The position numbers were made by a program, and so were the translations under genes. DNA of 64,000 nt from Geobacteraceae bacterium (GTDB lineage: Bacteria; Desulfobacterota; Desulfuromonadia; Geobacterales; Pseudopelobacteraceae), in assembly GCA_013336525.1 (NCBI GenBank), contig JAAXTM010000010.1:1-64000 (forward strand), in the 5' to 3' direction. Positions 10,096 to 21,737 of this stretch are shown here, in pieces. Positions within the stretch are counted from its first letter, which is position 1; each line of letters begins with the position of its first letter. Below the pieces are notes generated by a model. It saw only the letters and a program-made list of their open reading frames with translations, ran no database searches and had not been told where the DNA came from.

Positions 10096-11424
10096 CTACG
10101 TATCTGAAATCGGCCAGCCGGTCTCGAAACCGGGCGGAAAGAAATTCTCTTTTGTGCGGTTGTAATAGCCGAACTGCAGGCGCGGGAACTCCTTCTTCAG
10201 GTGCTGCAGCATCCGGTACATGCCGATCCCCTTCCCCTTGACCCCCATTTCGCGGTTATAGTAATCCGGATCTATCGACAGATTGCGCATCTGGATCATG
10301 TCGATACCGGTCTCGGCGACAAACTTCAGCAGAGCCTCAACCTCCTCCGGGGCATCGGATACCCCGGGTGAGACCAGGTAGTTGATCATGGTGAAGCGGC
10401 CGGCCTGCTTGGCCGTTTTTACCGAGTTAACGACATCGGCAAAGCCATATCCCTTCGGTCGATAGTAGCGGTTGTAGGTATCCTCGCGCACAGAATTCAT
10501 TGAGAAACGGAACGAATCCATGCCGGCGTCGCAGAGTAGCTGTACGCGTTCGGGGATAGAACCGTTAGAGTTAAAGTTGATCGTGCCGCGTGATGTCCCT
10601 TTCTTCATGCGCAGGGTTGCCTCGGCAATCGTGTCGGCTTGCAGGATAGGGTCACCTTCACACCCCTGGCCATAGGAAACAATAGCCTGCTCGGCCTGCT
10701 CAAGATGGGGGAGTGCAAGTTCGCACAGCTCTTCGGGAGTAGGGACAAAGCCGATCCTATCGTGATTTGAGGGGCAGCATTCAGAAGCCTGCAGGCTTAT
10801 GCAGCCGAGGCAGGCCGAGTTGCAGACCGGCGAGGTTGGCAGCGGCGCTTCCCAGCGGCGATAGAACAGGTTCTTGGCGGCAAAGCAGTGATAATCGACG
10901 GCGCAGCGTGACAGCTGCTCCAGCAGGCGGTTATCCGGCATCTGCTTCAGCATCTCCCGGACCAGCGGATCAAGGGTGCGATCATCGTAATTGACCGGAT
11001 TCCAGTTGCTGTTGTTATCAACCTTGGTGGCGGCGACGACAAAACAGTCGCGATCTTCATCCCATCCTACAGCTGTATATGACCAAAGCGGCAGCAGTTC
11101 ACTCTTATGTGAATAATCACACGCCGGAAGCAGTGTGCGTAGATAGCCGGGGGCCATGAAAGCAGAAACAGCCTGGATCCGCTGACTCCGTTTCCCCTCC
11201 CGCAGGGTGTCCACAGTGATAAATGCTTTTTTCCTCGCATCCCAGGCGACCGGCGGCATGTTCGGCATCGTGAAGAGCTTGCTGTCCTCAGGGAGTGGTA
11301 TCAGCTCAATATCTTCCGGCAGTGTCGGCACATCTCCGCTCATTCCGGCCATGCAGAGTTCGGGGTGGTCGAATATATTGCCTTTATGATCGGCATACAG
11401 CATTTTTGGCAGACGTCGCGCCAC
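10096..11424 (-). CDS. Radical SAM protein of unknown substrate
   Basis: A 442-residue radical SAM enzyme. The cluster motif CNSACLGC (CxxxCxxC) is at about residues 200-207, followed by YGQGCEGDPIL in place of the usual GGE segment and FNSNGSIPERVQ. The first ~190 residues are an extension with no recognised domain. The C-terminus lacks an obvious SPASM Cys cluster. The start is GTG at 11424 with AGGAG seven bases upstream. Neighbours give no clue to the substrate. It may resemble the radical SAM proteins widely present in Geobacter genomes, but I cannot name the family. Confidence 0.82.
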   Translation of the reverse strand: MARRLPKMLYADHKGNIFDHPELCMAGMSGDVPTLPEDIELIPLPEDSKLFTMPNMPPVAWDARKKAFITVDTLREGKRSQRIQAVSAFMAPGYLRTLLPACDYSHKSELLPLWSYTAVGWDEDRDCFVVAATKVDNNSNWNPVNYDDRTLDPLVREMLKQMPDNRLLEQLSRCAVDYHCFAAKNLFYRRWEAPLPTSPVCNSACLGCISLQASECCPSNHDRIGFVPTPEELCELALPHLEQAEQAIVSYGQGCEGDPILQADTIAEATLRMKKGTSRGTINFNSNGSIPERVQLLCDAGMDSFRFSMNSVREDTYNRYYRPKGYGFADVVNSVKTAKQAGRFTMINYLVSPGVSDAPEEVEALLKFVAETGIDMIQMRNLSIDPDYYNREMGVKGKGIGMYRMLQHLKKEFPRLQFGYYNRTKENFFPPGFETGWPISDT

Positions 11425-11598
11425 GTTTGAGCTCCTGGTACATCAATAATTTGATCTCTATTTTAGTGCAGCTCAGAGTCGTAACAGACTACCGCTAAAT
11501 TTTTTCATGTCAAGCTGGAATGTTTGTGGTTGCATCCGTAATCAATATGCAGAAGAATGAGAAACAACAGACTGAACTAATAGTCAGGGATTTTTTTC

Positions 11599-12393
11599 AT
11601 GAACAGAATTTTTGCAGTGCTTCTCGCCATTTTGATCGCAACTGGTACACTGAGTTTAGCAGCTTCTCCGCCGCCATCATTGGAAAGCCTGAAACAGTTA
11701 AACACAGGTCGATTTGCCGGTGTTGTGCCAACCCAGTGGGGCGAAAATGTTACCGGAGTGCGCAGACGTCTTGATACTGGCGAGAAGGTCATCGCCTTGA
11801 CACTCGATGCCTGCGGCAGCGCCAAGGGAAAGGGCGTAGATTTACGGCTGATGGAGTTTTTAATCGCCAAGCAGATTCCGGCAACGCTTTTCATCAACGG
11901 CCGCTGGATTGATGCCAACCCGGAGCTGTTCAGGCAGCTCGCCGCCAATCCGCTCTTTGAGATCGCCAATCACGGGATTCGCCACAAGCCGGCCTCAATC
12001 AGCGGCCGCTCAGTGTATGGTATTGCCGGGACGCAGAGTGTTGCCGAGGTGGTGGATGAGATCGAGCAGAACGCCCGCAAGATTGAATCTATCAGCGGGG
12101 TGCGCCCGAAGTTGTATCGCTCCGGTACCGCTTATTATGACGAGATTGCGGTGCAGATTTCACAAGGGCTCGGGCACGAGGTTGCCGGCTATTCTCTATT
12201 GGGGGATGCCGGGGCGACCTGGAGTGCAGCACATGTTAAATCGGCCCTGCTAAAGGCTCTGCCGGGTGATGTTGCCCTGCTGCATATGAATCACCCCGAA
12301 GCGGAAACAGGGGCGGGAATCATCGCCGCAGTGCCTGAATTACAACGTCGCGGTTTCCGTTTTGTCAGGATGTCTGAATATCTGTTGAAATAA
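11599..12393 (+). CDS. Exported polysaccharide deacetylase-family protein
   Basis: A 264-residue protein with a signal peptide (MNRIFAVLLAILIATGTLSLA). The NodB-like fold is seen in VIALTLDACGSAKGKG, where TLDAC replaces the usual FDDG, in ATLFINGRWIDANPE and in EIANHGIRHKPAS with the His-x3-His metal pair. Such enzymes remove N-acetyl groups from peptidoglycan or other glycans using a metal ion. The altered DDG motif leaves one Asp, so activity is likely but not certain. It is transcribed alone. The gene downstream is convergent. Confidence 0.87.
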   Translation: MNRIFAVLLAILIATGTLSLAASPPPSLESLKQLNTGRFAGVVPTQWGENVTGVRRRLDTGEKVIALTLDACGSAKGKGVDLRLMEFLIAKQIPATLFINGRWIDANPELFRQLAANPLFEIANHGIRHKPASISGRSVYGIAGTQSVAEVVDEIEQNARKIESISGVRPKLYRSGTAYYDEIAVQISQGLGHEVAGYSLLGDAGATWSAAHVKSALLKALPGDVALLHMNHPEAETGAGIIAAVPELQRRGFRFVRMSEYLLK

Positions 12394-12426
12394 GTGCAGG
12401 TTTACCGGCATGTCTATTAACGTTCC

Positions 12427-14922
12427 TTACTTGCTATCCAGCACTCTGCGCACTTTCTTGGCCAAATCGGGTAACGAAAACGGTTTCTGAATGAAATTCA
12501 CCCCCTCATTCAGCACTCCGTGCTGTGCGATGGCATCAGCCGTGTATCCTGACATAAAGAGGCACTTGAGTTGAGGATTCAAAAACTGCAGATTATTGGC
12601 GAGGTCTTTGCCATTCATCTCTGGCATAATAACGTCGGTTACGAGCAGACTGATTTCAGCTAGAAGTTCTTTGCCCAGACGGATGGCTTCTGCAGGGGTG
12701 TCTGCCTTTAGCACGGTGTACCCCTGCTTGCTAAGAATCATGGCTGTCATGTTCAGGATGGCTTGATCATCCTCCACAAGCAAGATAGTCTCTTGGCCGC
12801 AAGGCGCCGATTCAGCCAAACCCTCTCCTTGTTTCTGATCGGACTGGCCCAGATAATGGGGTAGATATATTGTGAACGTTGTCCCCAGTCCTGGCTCACT
12901 GCTGACAGAGATAAACCCACTGTTCTGCTTGACTATGCCGAAAACGGTGGCTAGTCCCAGACCGGTTCCTTCGCCGATTCCCTTAGTCGTAAAGAATGGT
13001 TCAAAGATATTGGCCAGTATTTCACTGTTCATGCCGCAGCCATTGTCACTGACGGTTAGTAGCACGAACTCACCCGGGGGAATAATATCCCCGTGAACGG
13101 TGCGGAAATCAGTATTGATGGCGCAATTTTCAGTCCCTATGGTGATCTTCCCCACGTCGGCCATCGCGTCCCGCGCGTTGACACATAGATTGGCCAACAA
13201 CTGGTCGACCTGTGATGGGTCAATCTTGACAGGCCACAGATTTGCACCGGCCTGCCAATTAAGCTGTACATTCTCGCCGATGAGGCGCTGCAGCATCTTG
13301 AGCATTCCTGCTACGGACTCGTTCAGGTTGAGGACTTTAGGTTCGATAATCTGTTTGCGGGCAAAGGCCAGCAGTTGATGCGTAAGTCCGGCGGCTCGTT
13401 CCGATGCCTTGCGGATTTCCTCAAGGTGTGAAAATATTCGCTGCGACGGATCCGTTTCCATGAGTCCTATTTGTGAATATCCTTGAATGACCGTCAGTAT
13501 GTTGTTGAAGTCATGCGCTACCCCGCCTGCCAGGCGACCTACCGATTCCATCTTCTGTGCCTGTTGAAGTTGTGCTTCGAGCCTTGTGTTTTCTTCCTCG
13601 GCACGTTTGCGTTCGGTGGTGTCAAAGATGATCGCTAAAAACACTTTATGTCCACCGGAATCAGCCAGTTGCAGATGAACCTCCACCGGGTAGGTCGTGT
13701 TATCTGCGCGTTTGTGGATCGTCTGGAATACTATGACTTCCCCGGTACCATCCAGTAATGGCTGTGTTAACTTGCGGAATGATTCCTCCGTGACTTCAGG
13801 CTTAATGTCTACAGCTGTTAAATTCAAAATTTCATCAGTCGTATACTGGAGGTTTTCAAGGGCACCTTGGTTAGCGTGCATAAACTTCAGCGTTTCCGCA
13901 TCGAAAATATAAATTTCATTCAAGCTTTTTTCTACTATTTCAGCAAGATACCGCCTTTCCTGTTCTGTTCGTCTATGCCCCTCAATCTCCTCTTCCAGGA
14001 TGACTGTTTGTTCCTGAAGAGCTTCCTGCGATATCTGGCGTTCCGCTATCTCTTCTTCGAGCAGTGATGCCTGTTCCTGAAGCTGTTCCTGAGCGATCTT
14101 GCGTTCTTCAACTTCATGTTCCAGTTCGACGGTCTTTTCATAGAGTTTAGTTGTGTTACTCTCCAGTTTGCGTGTGCCATACCCGATTACTCCGATCCCC
14201 AATAGCCAGATAATGGCGTGGTTTATGTATGCACCCCGCAACTCGTGAGCAATCATGGTATAGAGAGGCTCCATGGCAACCGATACGCTCAGGCCACCTC
14301 GCACGTCACCTTCACGATACCCTTGGGACTGGTGGCATTTGAGGCATGGCTTGTCTGCAATAAGAGACTTCATGTAGCGATAATAGGGTTTCCCGTCAAT
14401 TTGCTCGATGTGGCCGACCTCCAAGGCACCACGTTCAAATGCAAGCAGGGATGCCTTTTCCCACGAGTCAGGGGTGTTGGCAGGTCTGATTGGCTTGAGA
14501 CTGGTTATGTGACCGCGTCCGGTCCCCTTGTATTCCTGTGCCATCTCATATACCTGGCGAGTCATATAGGCCGGGTTCATCAGCGTGAGTTTTTTGCCGG
14601 AAGGGGTGGTGATATCCCGCTCGAGAATGTGCGAAAGATAGGGGTTGGGCTGAGTGGATTCCGTTACCGGGACGTATACACCCCCATGACGGGAAGCCCA
14701 TCGGCGGTAGAGAACATCCTTTTCAAAAAAAGACTGCCCCTGTATCTTGCCGAGCAACTGAGCATCTTCCTGATGATGGTAGTGAGTCCATAGCAGAGAA
14801 TATATTATGAACATGGTCCAGATAACAGCAACAATTACCCCGTAGCGTGTAACCCTGACTTTTTTGCTATAGCTCTTTGGACTGCTTTTCTGATCCATAG
14901 ATAGTCCGAGAGAGGTGTTCAT
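12427..14922 (-). CDS. Hybrid sensor histidine kinase with c-haem sensor domain
   Basis: An 831-residue membrane kinase. Order of domains: a transmembrane helix at about 25-45, a periplasmic Tll0287-like (DUF3365) sensor with a c-type haem motif CLKCH near residue 195, a second helix near 240, a coiled coil of QEQ/LEEEI repeats at 260-325, a PAS domain, a His-kinase core (VAHDFNNILTVIQGY) with the ATPase motif DNGCGM and GEGTGLGLATV, and a C-terminal receiver with VTDVIMPEM. AAGGAG precedes the ATG. The haem domain suggests redox or gas sensing. No DNA-binding partner is adjacent. Confidence 0.9.
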   Translation of the reverse strand: MNTSLGLSMDQKSSPKSYSKKVRVTRYGVIVAVIWTMFIIYSLLWTHYHHQEDAQLLGKIQGQSFFEKDVLYRRWASRHGGVYVPVTESTQPNPYLSHILERDITTPSGKKLTLMNPAYMTRQVYEMAQEYKGTGRGHITSLKPIRPANTPDSWEKASLLAFERGALEVGHIEQIDGKPYYRYMKSLIADKPCLKCHQSQGYREGDVRGGLSVSVAMEPLYTMIAHELRGAYINHAIIWLLGIGVIGYGTRKLESNTTKLYEKTVELEHEVEERKIAQEQLQEQASLLEEEIAERQISQEALQEQTVILEEEIEGHRRTEQERRYLAEIVEKSLNEIYIFDAETLKFMHANQGALENLQYTTDEILNLTAVDIKPEVTEESFRKLTQPLLDGTGEVIVFQTIHKRADNTTYPVEVHLQLADSGGHKVFLAIIFDTTERKRAEEENTRLEAQLQQAQKMESVGRLAGGVAHDFNNILTVIQGYSQIGLMETDPSQRIFSHLEEIRKASERAAGLTHQLLAFARKQIIEPKVLNLNESVAGMLKMLQRLIGENVQLNWQAGANLWPVKIDPSQVDQLLANLCVNARDAMADVGKITIGTENCAINTDFRTVHGDIIPPGEFVLLTVSDNGCGMNSEILANIFEPFFTTKGIGEGTGLGLATVFGIVKQNSGFISVSSEPGLGTTFTIYLPHYLGQSDQKQGEGLAESAPCGQETILLVEDDQAILNMTAMILSKQGYTVLKADTPAEAIRLGKELLAEISLLVTDVIMPEMNGKDLANNLQFLNPQLKCLFMSGYTADAIAQHGVLNEGVNFIQKPFSLPDLAKKVRRVLDSK

Positions 14923-15240
14923 GACTGCTCCTTGGATGTGTCGGGTAACTGTTGATATTCTACTGCAGTTTATGGGTATTACAACAAATTTCGAGGCATA
15001 TTTTTTAAATTTCTGTCTCAGTCGGAATATCCGTTGAAATAGACTTGGGCTTATTCAAATTTCCGCTGTAATTTGTAATGTCCTCCCACGCTACTGTTGA
15101 AATTGTTCACAAAACTTCCTGGTTGTACCCGCCCCATAATAAAGACCCTATACATATACTATTAATATCAGCAAATTTGCTATCGTCATTCCATGTGATA
15201 TATTTATAAGTGTTAGCTGTAAAAACGCTTAGGTACATCC
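14923..15240. other. Gene-free divergent regulatory interval
   Basis: 318 bases between two divergent signalling genes. It is AT-rich in its middle. It should hold promoters for both genes, but I find no confident minus-10/minus-35 pair, palindrome or RNA gene. Confidence 0.6.
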
Positions 15241-17724
15241 GTGAGGTCTGTCATGGAATTATTACAGAACGATAGGCGTGGGTACAGGCTGCTATATGTG
15301 GAGGATGATGCTGAGCCTCGCGAATTTCTCAGTAAAATTATCGCCAGAAAATATCCTGAAATGAAGCTTTTTATTGCTGAAAACGGTTTTACGGGATTGA
15401 ACTTATACAAAGAACATCGGCCGGATATCGTGTTATCCGATATGAATATGGCGGAAATGGACGGAATTCAGCTGGCCAGAGAGATCAAAGAGTTGGATCC
15501 AGAGGCGACCATCATCGCCGTGACGGCGTATAACGATTCCTATTATCTTCAGAATGCCATTGAGGTCGGCATACGTCATTATGTTTTAAAACCGGTCATT
15601 ATTGATGATCTCGTTGAGGTAATTAATAAAACTATTGATGAAATTGCCCTGAAACGGTTTATCCAGGAGCAGGACCGGCGCATTAAAATGCGCGAACAAC
15701 AACTCGTGATGGCACAGAAGATAGCCCGTCTCGGCAGTTGGGAATGGGATGTTGTCAGCGGCAAAACAAACTGGTCGGATGAACTGTACAGGATTTTCGG
15801 TGTTGATCCGTCATCAATTCCGGCATCCTATAAAGGATTCTTGGACAGGATCCATCCGGAAGATCGTAAAACAGTGAAAAAGGCCGTGCAGAATGCGTTG
15901 GAAAAACGACAATCCATTATCAGCCATTACTGCCGCGTCGTACGCCCGGATGGCTCCATCCGCACGATTCACGGCCAGGGTGAAGTCCTGTTTGATGAAG
16001 CCGGTAAACTTGTGTCGGTGATCGGGACGGCTCAAGATGTCACGGAACCGAGGCAGATGGAAGAAGAGCGGGCCAGGCTGGCAATGATTGTGGAATCATC
16101 AAGTGATGCGATTTTCAGTATATCTCTGGACGGTGTCATTACAAGCTGGAACAGGGGAGCGGAGAATGTTTTCGGCTATTCTGCCGGTGAAATCATCGGC
16201 AGACCGATCTTCACCTTAATACCGCCTGACCGTTACGATGAAAGATCACTGATCCTGCAGACGATCATGAGCGGAGAACGGCTGCATCATTTTGAAACGA
16301 CCCGTATCAGAAAAGATGGCTGCCAGATATTTGTGTCGATTACAACATCGCCTTTACTGGATTCAGATGGAAAAATAGTCGGCAATTCGGTAATTGCCCG
16401 CGATGTGACAGAGCGCAGAAAGATGGAAGAGATCATCAAACATCAGGCCCACCATGACACCCTGACCGATTTGCCGAACAGGCAGCTTTTTATGGATTTC
16501 CTTGCTCTGGAGATGGCTCAGGCACGTCGTGACGAGACTAAGCTGGCCTTGCTTTTTCTGGATCTCAACGGTTTCAAACAGGTTAACGACACATTGGGGC
16601 ACAGCTGTGGCGACCTTTTGTTACAGGAAGTAGCCCATAGGCTTAAAGACTGTATCCGCGAATCAGATTCCGTGGCCCGTCTCGGAGGGGATGAATTTAC
16701 GGTGCTGATGCCGGCTCTTGGTCATACTGATGATGTAGGCACCGTGCTAAGAAAAATTCTGGGAGTCTTTGAAACACCGTTTATACTGGATGATGCTGTT
16801 GTAGAAGCAACCACCAGCATCGGGATCTGCATGTTTCCGGATGATGGGGAGTGTGGAGAAGAGCTGATGAAAAAAGCTGATATCGCTATGTATGACGCGA
16901 AAGGCTCTGGGAAAAATTCATACCAGTTCTATAACGCAGAGATCAATTTACGTACCATCAAACGCCAGAAGATGGAGAGCTTACTGCGCCAGGCTGTAGG
17001 CAGGGGTGAGATGGAGCTACTGTTCCAGCCGCAGGTGTGCAGCGAAACGCGAGGCATAATTGGAGCAGAGGCGCTTCTGAGATGGCGGCACCCTGAACAG
17101 GGGTTGCTGGCCCCGGATCAATTTCTTGCGGTTGCGGAAGATAGTGGAACAATAGTCCCCATCGGTGAGTGGGTAATCCGTAACGCCTGCGAACAGGCCC
17201 GCATCTGGAATGATAAAGGATACCCGTTGAGCGTGTCAGTTAATCTGTCGAATCGCCAGTTCCACCAGCCGAATCTTGTCGAAAAAACTGCACTGATTCT
17301 TGCGGAAACGGGACTGATGCCGCACCAGCTGGAGTTTGATGTCACAGAGAAGACCCTCATGGCTGACATTGATTTTTCACTCCGCAGTATGCAGGTGTTG
17401 GCTGAAATGGGTGTTACTCTTGTTATAGATAATTACGGCTGTGGTTCATCCTCTCTGCATTGGATAAAAAAAATGAGAACCCACAAGGTGAAGATAGATA
17501 AAAGCTTTGTCATGAATATGATGAGCGAACCAGATGATCTGGCGGTGATCAATGCCGTAATCGCCATGTCACACAATCTGAAAATGCAAGTGGCCGCAAG
17601 CGGAGTTGAGACAGAAGAACAATTTTCGGCAATTCAGCAAAGCGGCTGCGATCAACTGCAGGGATACGTGATAAGTAAACCGCTGCAACCGGCTGAATTC
17701 GAACAGATGGTGGTGAACTATTGA
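15241..17724 (+). CDS. Response regulator with two PAS domains, GGDEF and degenerate EAL
   Basis: An 827-residue cytoplasmic protein. Order: receiver (LLYVEDDAEPREF, phospho-Asp in IVLSDMNMAEMDG, VLKPV) at 14-130, PAS at about 155-275, PAS at 283-400, GGDEF at 405-565 and EAL at 580-827. RLGGDEFTVLM is an intact cyclase motif. The EAL domain keeps EALLRW, NLSNRQF and KIDKSF, but FDVTE replaces the usual E-x-T-E, VIDNYG replaces the DD pair, and AASGVE lacks the first Glu of EGVE. It probably makes c-di-GMP rather than degrading it. Start: ATG at 15253 is a possible alternative to the GTG at 15241. Confidence 0.9.
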   Translation: MRSVMELLQNDRRGYRLLYVEDDAEPREFLSKIIARKYPEMKLFIAENGFTGLNLYKEHRPDIVLSDMNMAEMDGIQLAREIKELDPEATIIAVTAYNDSYYLQNAIEVGIRHYVLKPVIIDDLVEVINKTIDEIALKRFIQEQDRRIKMREQQLVMAQKIARLGSWEWDVVSGKTNWSDELYRIFGVDPSSIPASYKGFLDRIHPEDRKTVKKAVQNALEKRQSIISHYCRVVRPDGSIRTIHGQGEVLFDEAGKLVSVIGTAQDVTEPRQMEEERARLAMIVESSSDAIFSISLDGVITSWNRGAENVFGYSAGEIIGRPIFTLIPPDRYDERSLILQTIMSGERLHHFETTRIRKDGCQIFVSITTSPLLDSDGKIVGNSVIARDVTERRKMEEIIKHQAHHDTLTDLPNRQLFMDFLALEMAQARRDETKLALLFLDLNGFKQVNDTLGHSCGDLLLQEVAHRLKDCIRESDSVARLGGDEFTVLMPALGHTDDVGTVLRKILGVFETPFILDDAVVEATTSIGICMFPDDGECGEELMKKADIAMYDAKGSGKNSYQFYNAEINLRTIKRQKMESLLRQAVGRGEMELLFQPQVCSETRGIIGAEALLRWRHPEQGLLAPDQFLAVAEDSGTIVPIGEWVIRNACEQARIWNDKGYPLSVSVNLSNRQFHQPNLVEKTALILAETGLMPHQLEFDVTEKTLMADIDFSLRSMQVLAEMGVTLVIDNYGCGSSSLHWIKKMRTHKVKIDKSFVMNMMSEPDDLAVINAVIAMSHNLKMQVAASGVETEEQFSAIQQSGCDQLQGYVISKPLQPAEFEQMVVNY

Positions 17725-17765
17725 ACTTGAGCGCAGATTGTTGAATGTCTGAGGGGTGAATTCCA

Positions 17766-17779
17766 CGCCCCTTGGGGCG
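17766..17779 (+). terminator. Short GC hairpin after the GGDEF-EAL gene
   Basis: CGCCC-CTTG-GGGCG followed by ATTT, 41 bases after the stop codon. It is a weak candidate terminator because no long T-run follows. Confidence 0.4.
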
Positions 17780-17807
17780 ATTTAAATATCAACTAAAGTT
17801 ACTAGAG

Positions 17808-17829
17808 ACCCCGCTGCTTGCGGCGGGGT
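17808..17829. repeat. REP-like GC palindrome
   Basis: ACCCCGC at 17808-17814 pairs with GCGGGGT at 17823-17829, and the loop can pair further through a G-T wobble. Similar short GC palindromes are dispersed in many environmental bacteria. Only one copy is visible in this window. It marks the edge of the patch holding the VOC gene. Confidence 0.5.
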
Positions 17830-17918
17830 AGTTTATTCCATGTGATTCCGTCTGTTTTGTCTCCACGACCAACGGTGTGGGCGCTGACCTGAGGTTTTCG
17901 GTCAGGTCTTGCGACCTA

Positions 17919-20186
<2,268 letters not shown>

Positions 20187-20193
<7 letters not shown>

Positions 20194-20609
20194 GTTGATT
20201 CTCCTTTCTGTGCGGGTAGTTCTGCTTTATCGGCAGATGGTGTTTGTGTTGTGGTGCGAGCCTGCATCCTGACCGCTTTTGGGGTCACCGGACAGACGTA
20301 TTGGCAGGTGCCGCAACCGGTACAAAGATCTTCAATAATCCTGATTCCTTCGCCCATTACCACAAGAATGGCCTGGGCTTCACAACGTTCCGAGCAGGAA
20401 AAACAGCCGCAGTTTTTAGCAAGGCAGTACTGATTGTCGGCCTTCGCCACCAAATTTATGTCAGGGACCGGCTCTTTTTCCGGCTCGACATCTACTGATG
20501 CTGAACTGAGAGAATCCTGCGCCTCCTGAACGGTGCCGCCAACTTTCAACAAAGTTTCTCCCAGTGAAAAAAAACTCTGCCTGAAAAAATCCTTGCGGGA
20601 CAGCGTCAC
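20187..20609 (-). CDS. NapF-like 4Fe-4S ferredoxin-type protein
   Basis: A 140-residue iron-sulphur protein. Start chosen: the GTG at 20609, which overlaps the stop of the upstream cytochrome as GTGA. A longer ATG frame would run far into that gene. The N-terminus reads SRKDFFRQSFFSLG, reminiscent of NapF. One normal 4Fe-4S set is CTGCGTCQYVCP. The other is altered: CLAKNCGCFSCSERC. NapF proteins are cytoplasmic and help maturation of NapA. The last seven bases overlap the nitrite reductase start, so translation is coupled. Confidence 0.8.
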
Positions 20610-20920
20610 TTCTTTTTGCCTTTTGGTGCAGTTTTCTTCTCTTTCTTTACCTCTCCCTGTACATGGCACGAAGTGCAGTTCAGCCGTTCAGGATGGCTGG
20701 TGGGGGGGGCATTTTTCAGGCCGGTACGGTGGCAGGTATTGCATGCTTCACCATCTTGATCCGGTTTGACAGCATGCGGAATCGTCGGAGGATTGCCCGG
20801 TGACTTCATCGCGTCAGCCGCAAAATCCGGTTCCGGCTGCTCATCGGCAAATGCTGAGGTCATAAATGCCAGAGAAAAAAAGACAGTCATTAGCAACATG
20901 GGGCGCACAATCAGTTTCAT
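20606..20920 (-). CDS. Diheme c-type cytochrome, NapB-like
   Basis: A 104-residue exported cytochrome with a signal peptide (MKLIVRPMLLMTVFFSLAFM). Two CxxCH motifs are present: CNTCH and CTSCH. The blocks NPPTIPHAV and APPTSHPERLNC match the NapB pattern in which the two conserved His residues ligate the haems. NapB passes electrons to NapA. This one is short and ends in a Lys-rich tail (KKEKKTAPKGKKK). The start at 20920 has GGAGG nine bases upstream. Family membership is likely but divergent. Confidence 0.8.
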   Translation of the reverse strand: MKLIVRPMLLMTVFFSLAFMTSAFADEQPEPDFAADAMKSPGNPPTIPHAVKPDQDGEACNTCHRTGLKNAPPTSHPERLNCTSCHVQGEVKKEKKTAPKGKKK

Positions 20921-20960
20921 TAATAGCCTCCTTGTATTACGAAATATGTTCAGTGTTACA

Positions 20961-21737
20961 CTATTTGTAGAGCAGATCAATCTGCAGGGCTCTGGTCGGG
21001 CAGATATCAACGCAAGCCAAACATCGATTACAGTCACCGGCAGTTACCTGCCGTGCTCCCCGCTCCAGTGAAGGCGCCAGTACCTCTTCAACCGGGCAAA
21101 CGTGCAGACAATCACCGCAGTCTGTGCAACGAGCCTTAATGAATCCAATCCGCACCGGGCTGAAACGAGCCAGGGCGCTGTAAAAACCTCCCAGCGGGCA
21201 GAGCGAGCGGCACCAAATCCGTCTTGATACAGCTATCTCCACCAGTAAAATTGCCGCCAGCAGCAGCAGAGGCATAAGCGATGCGAAGGCGATGGCCCGG
21301 CCGATGATGCCGATTGGTGAGAGCACTTCAAAAAGTGGGAGACCGGTTGCAGCAACAGTTAACAACACCAGTGCCAAACTCCAGCGACTGGTAGCCAGCG
21401 GGATGGTTGCTTCGCCACTTCCCAGACGGCGGCGAAGTTTGTCACCCAATTCAGTTATCAGGCCTACGGGACAGACCCAGCCACAAAAGCTGCGTCCACC
21501 CAGAAAAAAATAAAAGGCAACCACTAATAGTGCCGAACCGAGATAGGACAGGACAAAAACTCTGCCACCAATCAGTGCCTGGAGAAAGGCCAGCGGATCG
21601 GCCAGTGGAAGCCCCAAAAGATCAGCAGCTGCCAGGTTGCCGCTAAAAAAAGTCATTCCCAGGAGCGGTGAAGCGATCAGTGCCAGTATGAGCAGTTGCA
21701 CAGTGCGCCGGAGTATCCACCATTTGTTAAAATTCAT
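20961..21737 (-). CDS. napH: NapH-type quinol dehydrogenase membrane iron-sulphur protein
   Basis: A 258-residue inner-membrane protein. With NapG it oxidises menaquinol and feeds NapA when NapC is absent. Four hydrophobic helices are seen between residues 10 and 190. Cytoplasmic Cys motifs FCGWVCPVG and WCRSLCPLG are the NapH signature, and two 4Fe-4S sets follow (CTDCGDCLHVCP and CNRCLACVDICP). The start at 21737 has GAAGGA upstream and overlaps the napG stop by 11 bases. Confidence 0.92.
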   Translation of the reverse strand: MNFNKWWILRRTVQLLILALIASPLLGMTFFSGNLAAADLLGLPLADPLAFLQALIGGRVFVLSYLGSALLVVAFYFFLGGRSFCGWVCPVGLITELGDKLRRRLGSGEATIPLATSRWSLALVLLTVAATGLPLFEVLSPIGIIGRAIAFASLMPLLLLAAILLVEIAVSRRIWCRSLCPLGGFYSALARFSPVRIGFIKARCTDCGDCLHVCPVEEVLAPSLERGARQVTAGDCNRCLACVDICPTRALQIDLLYK

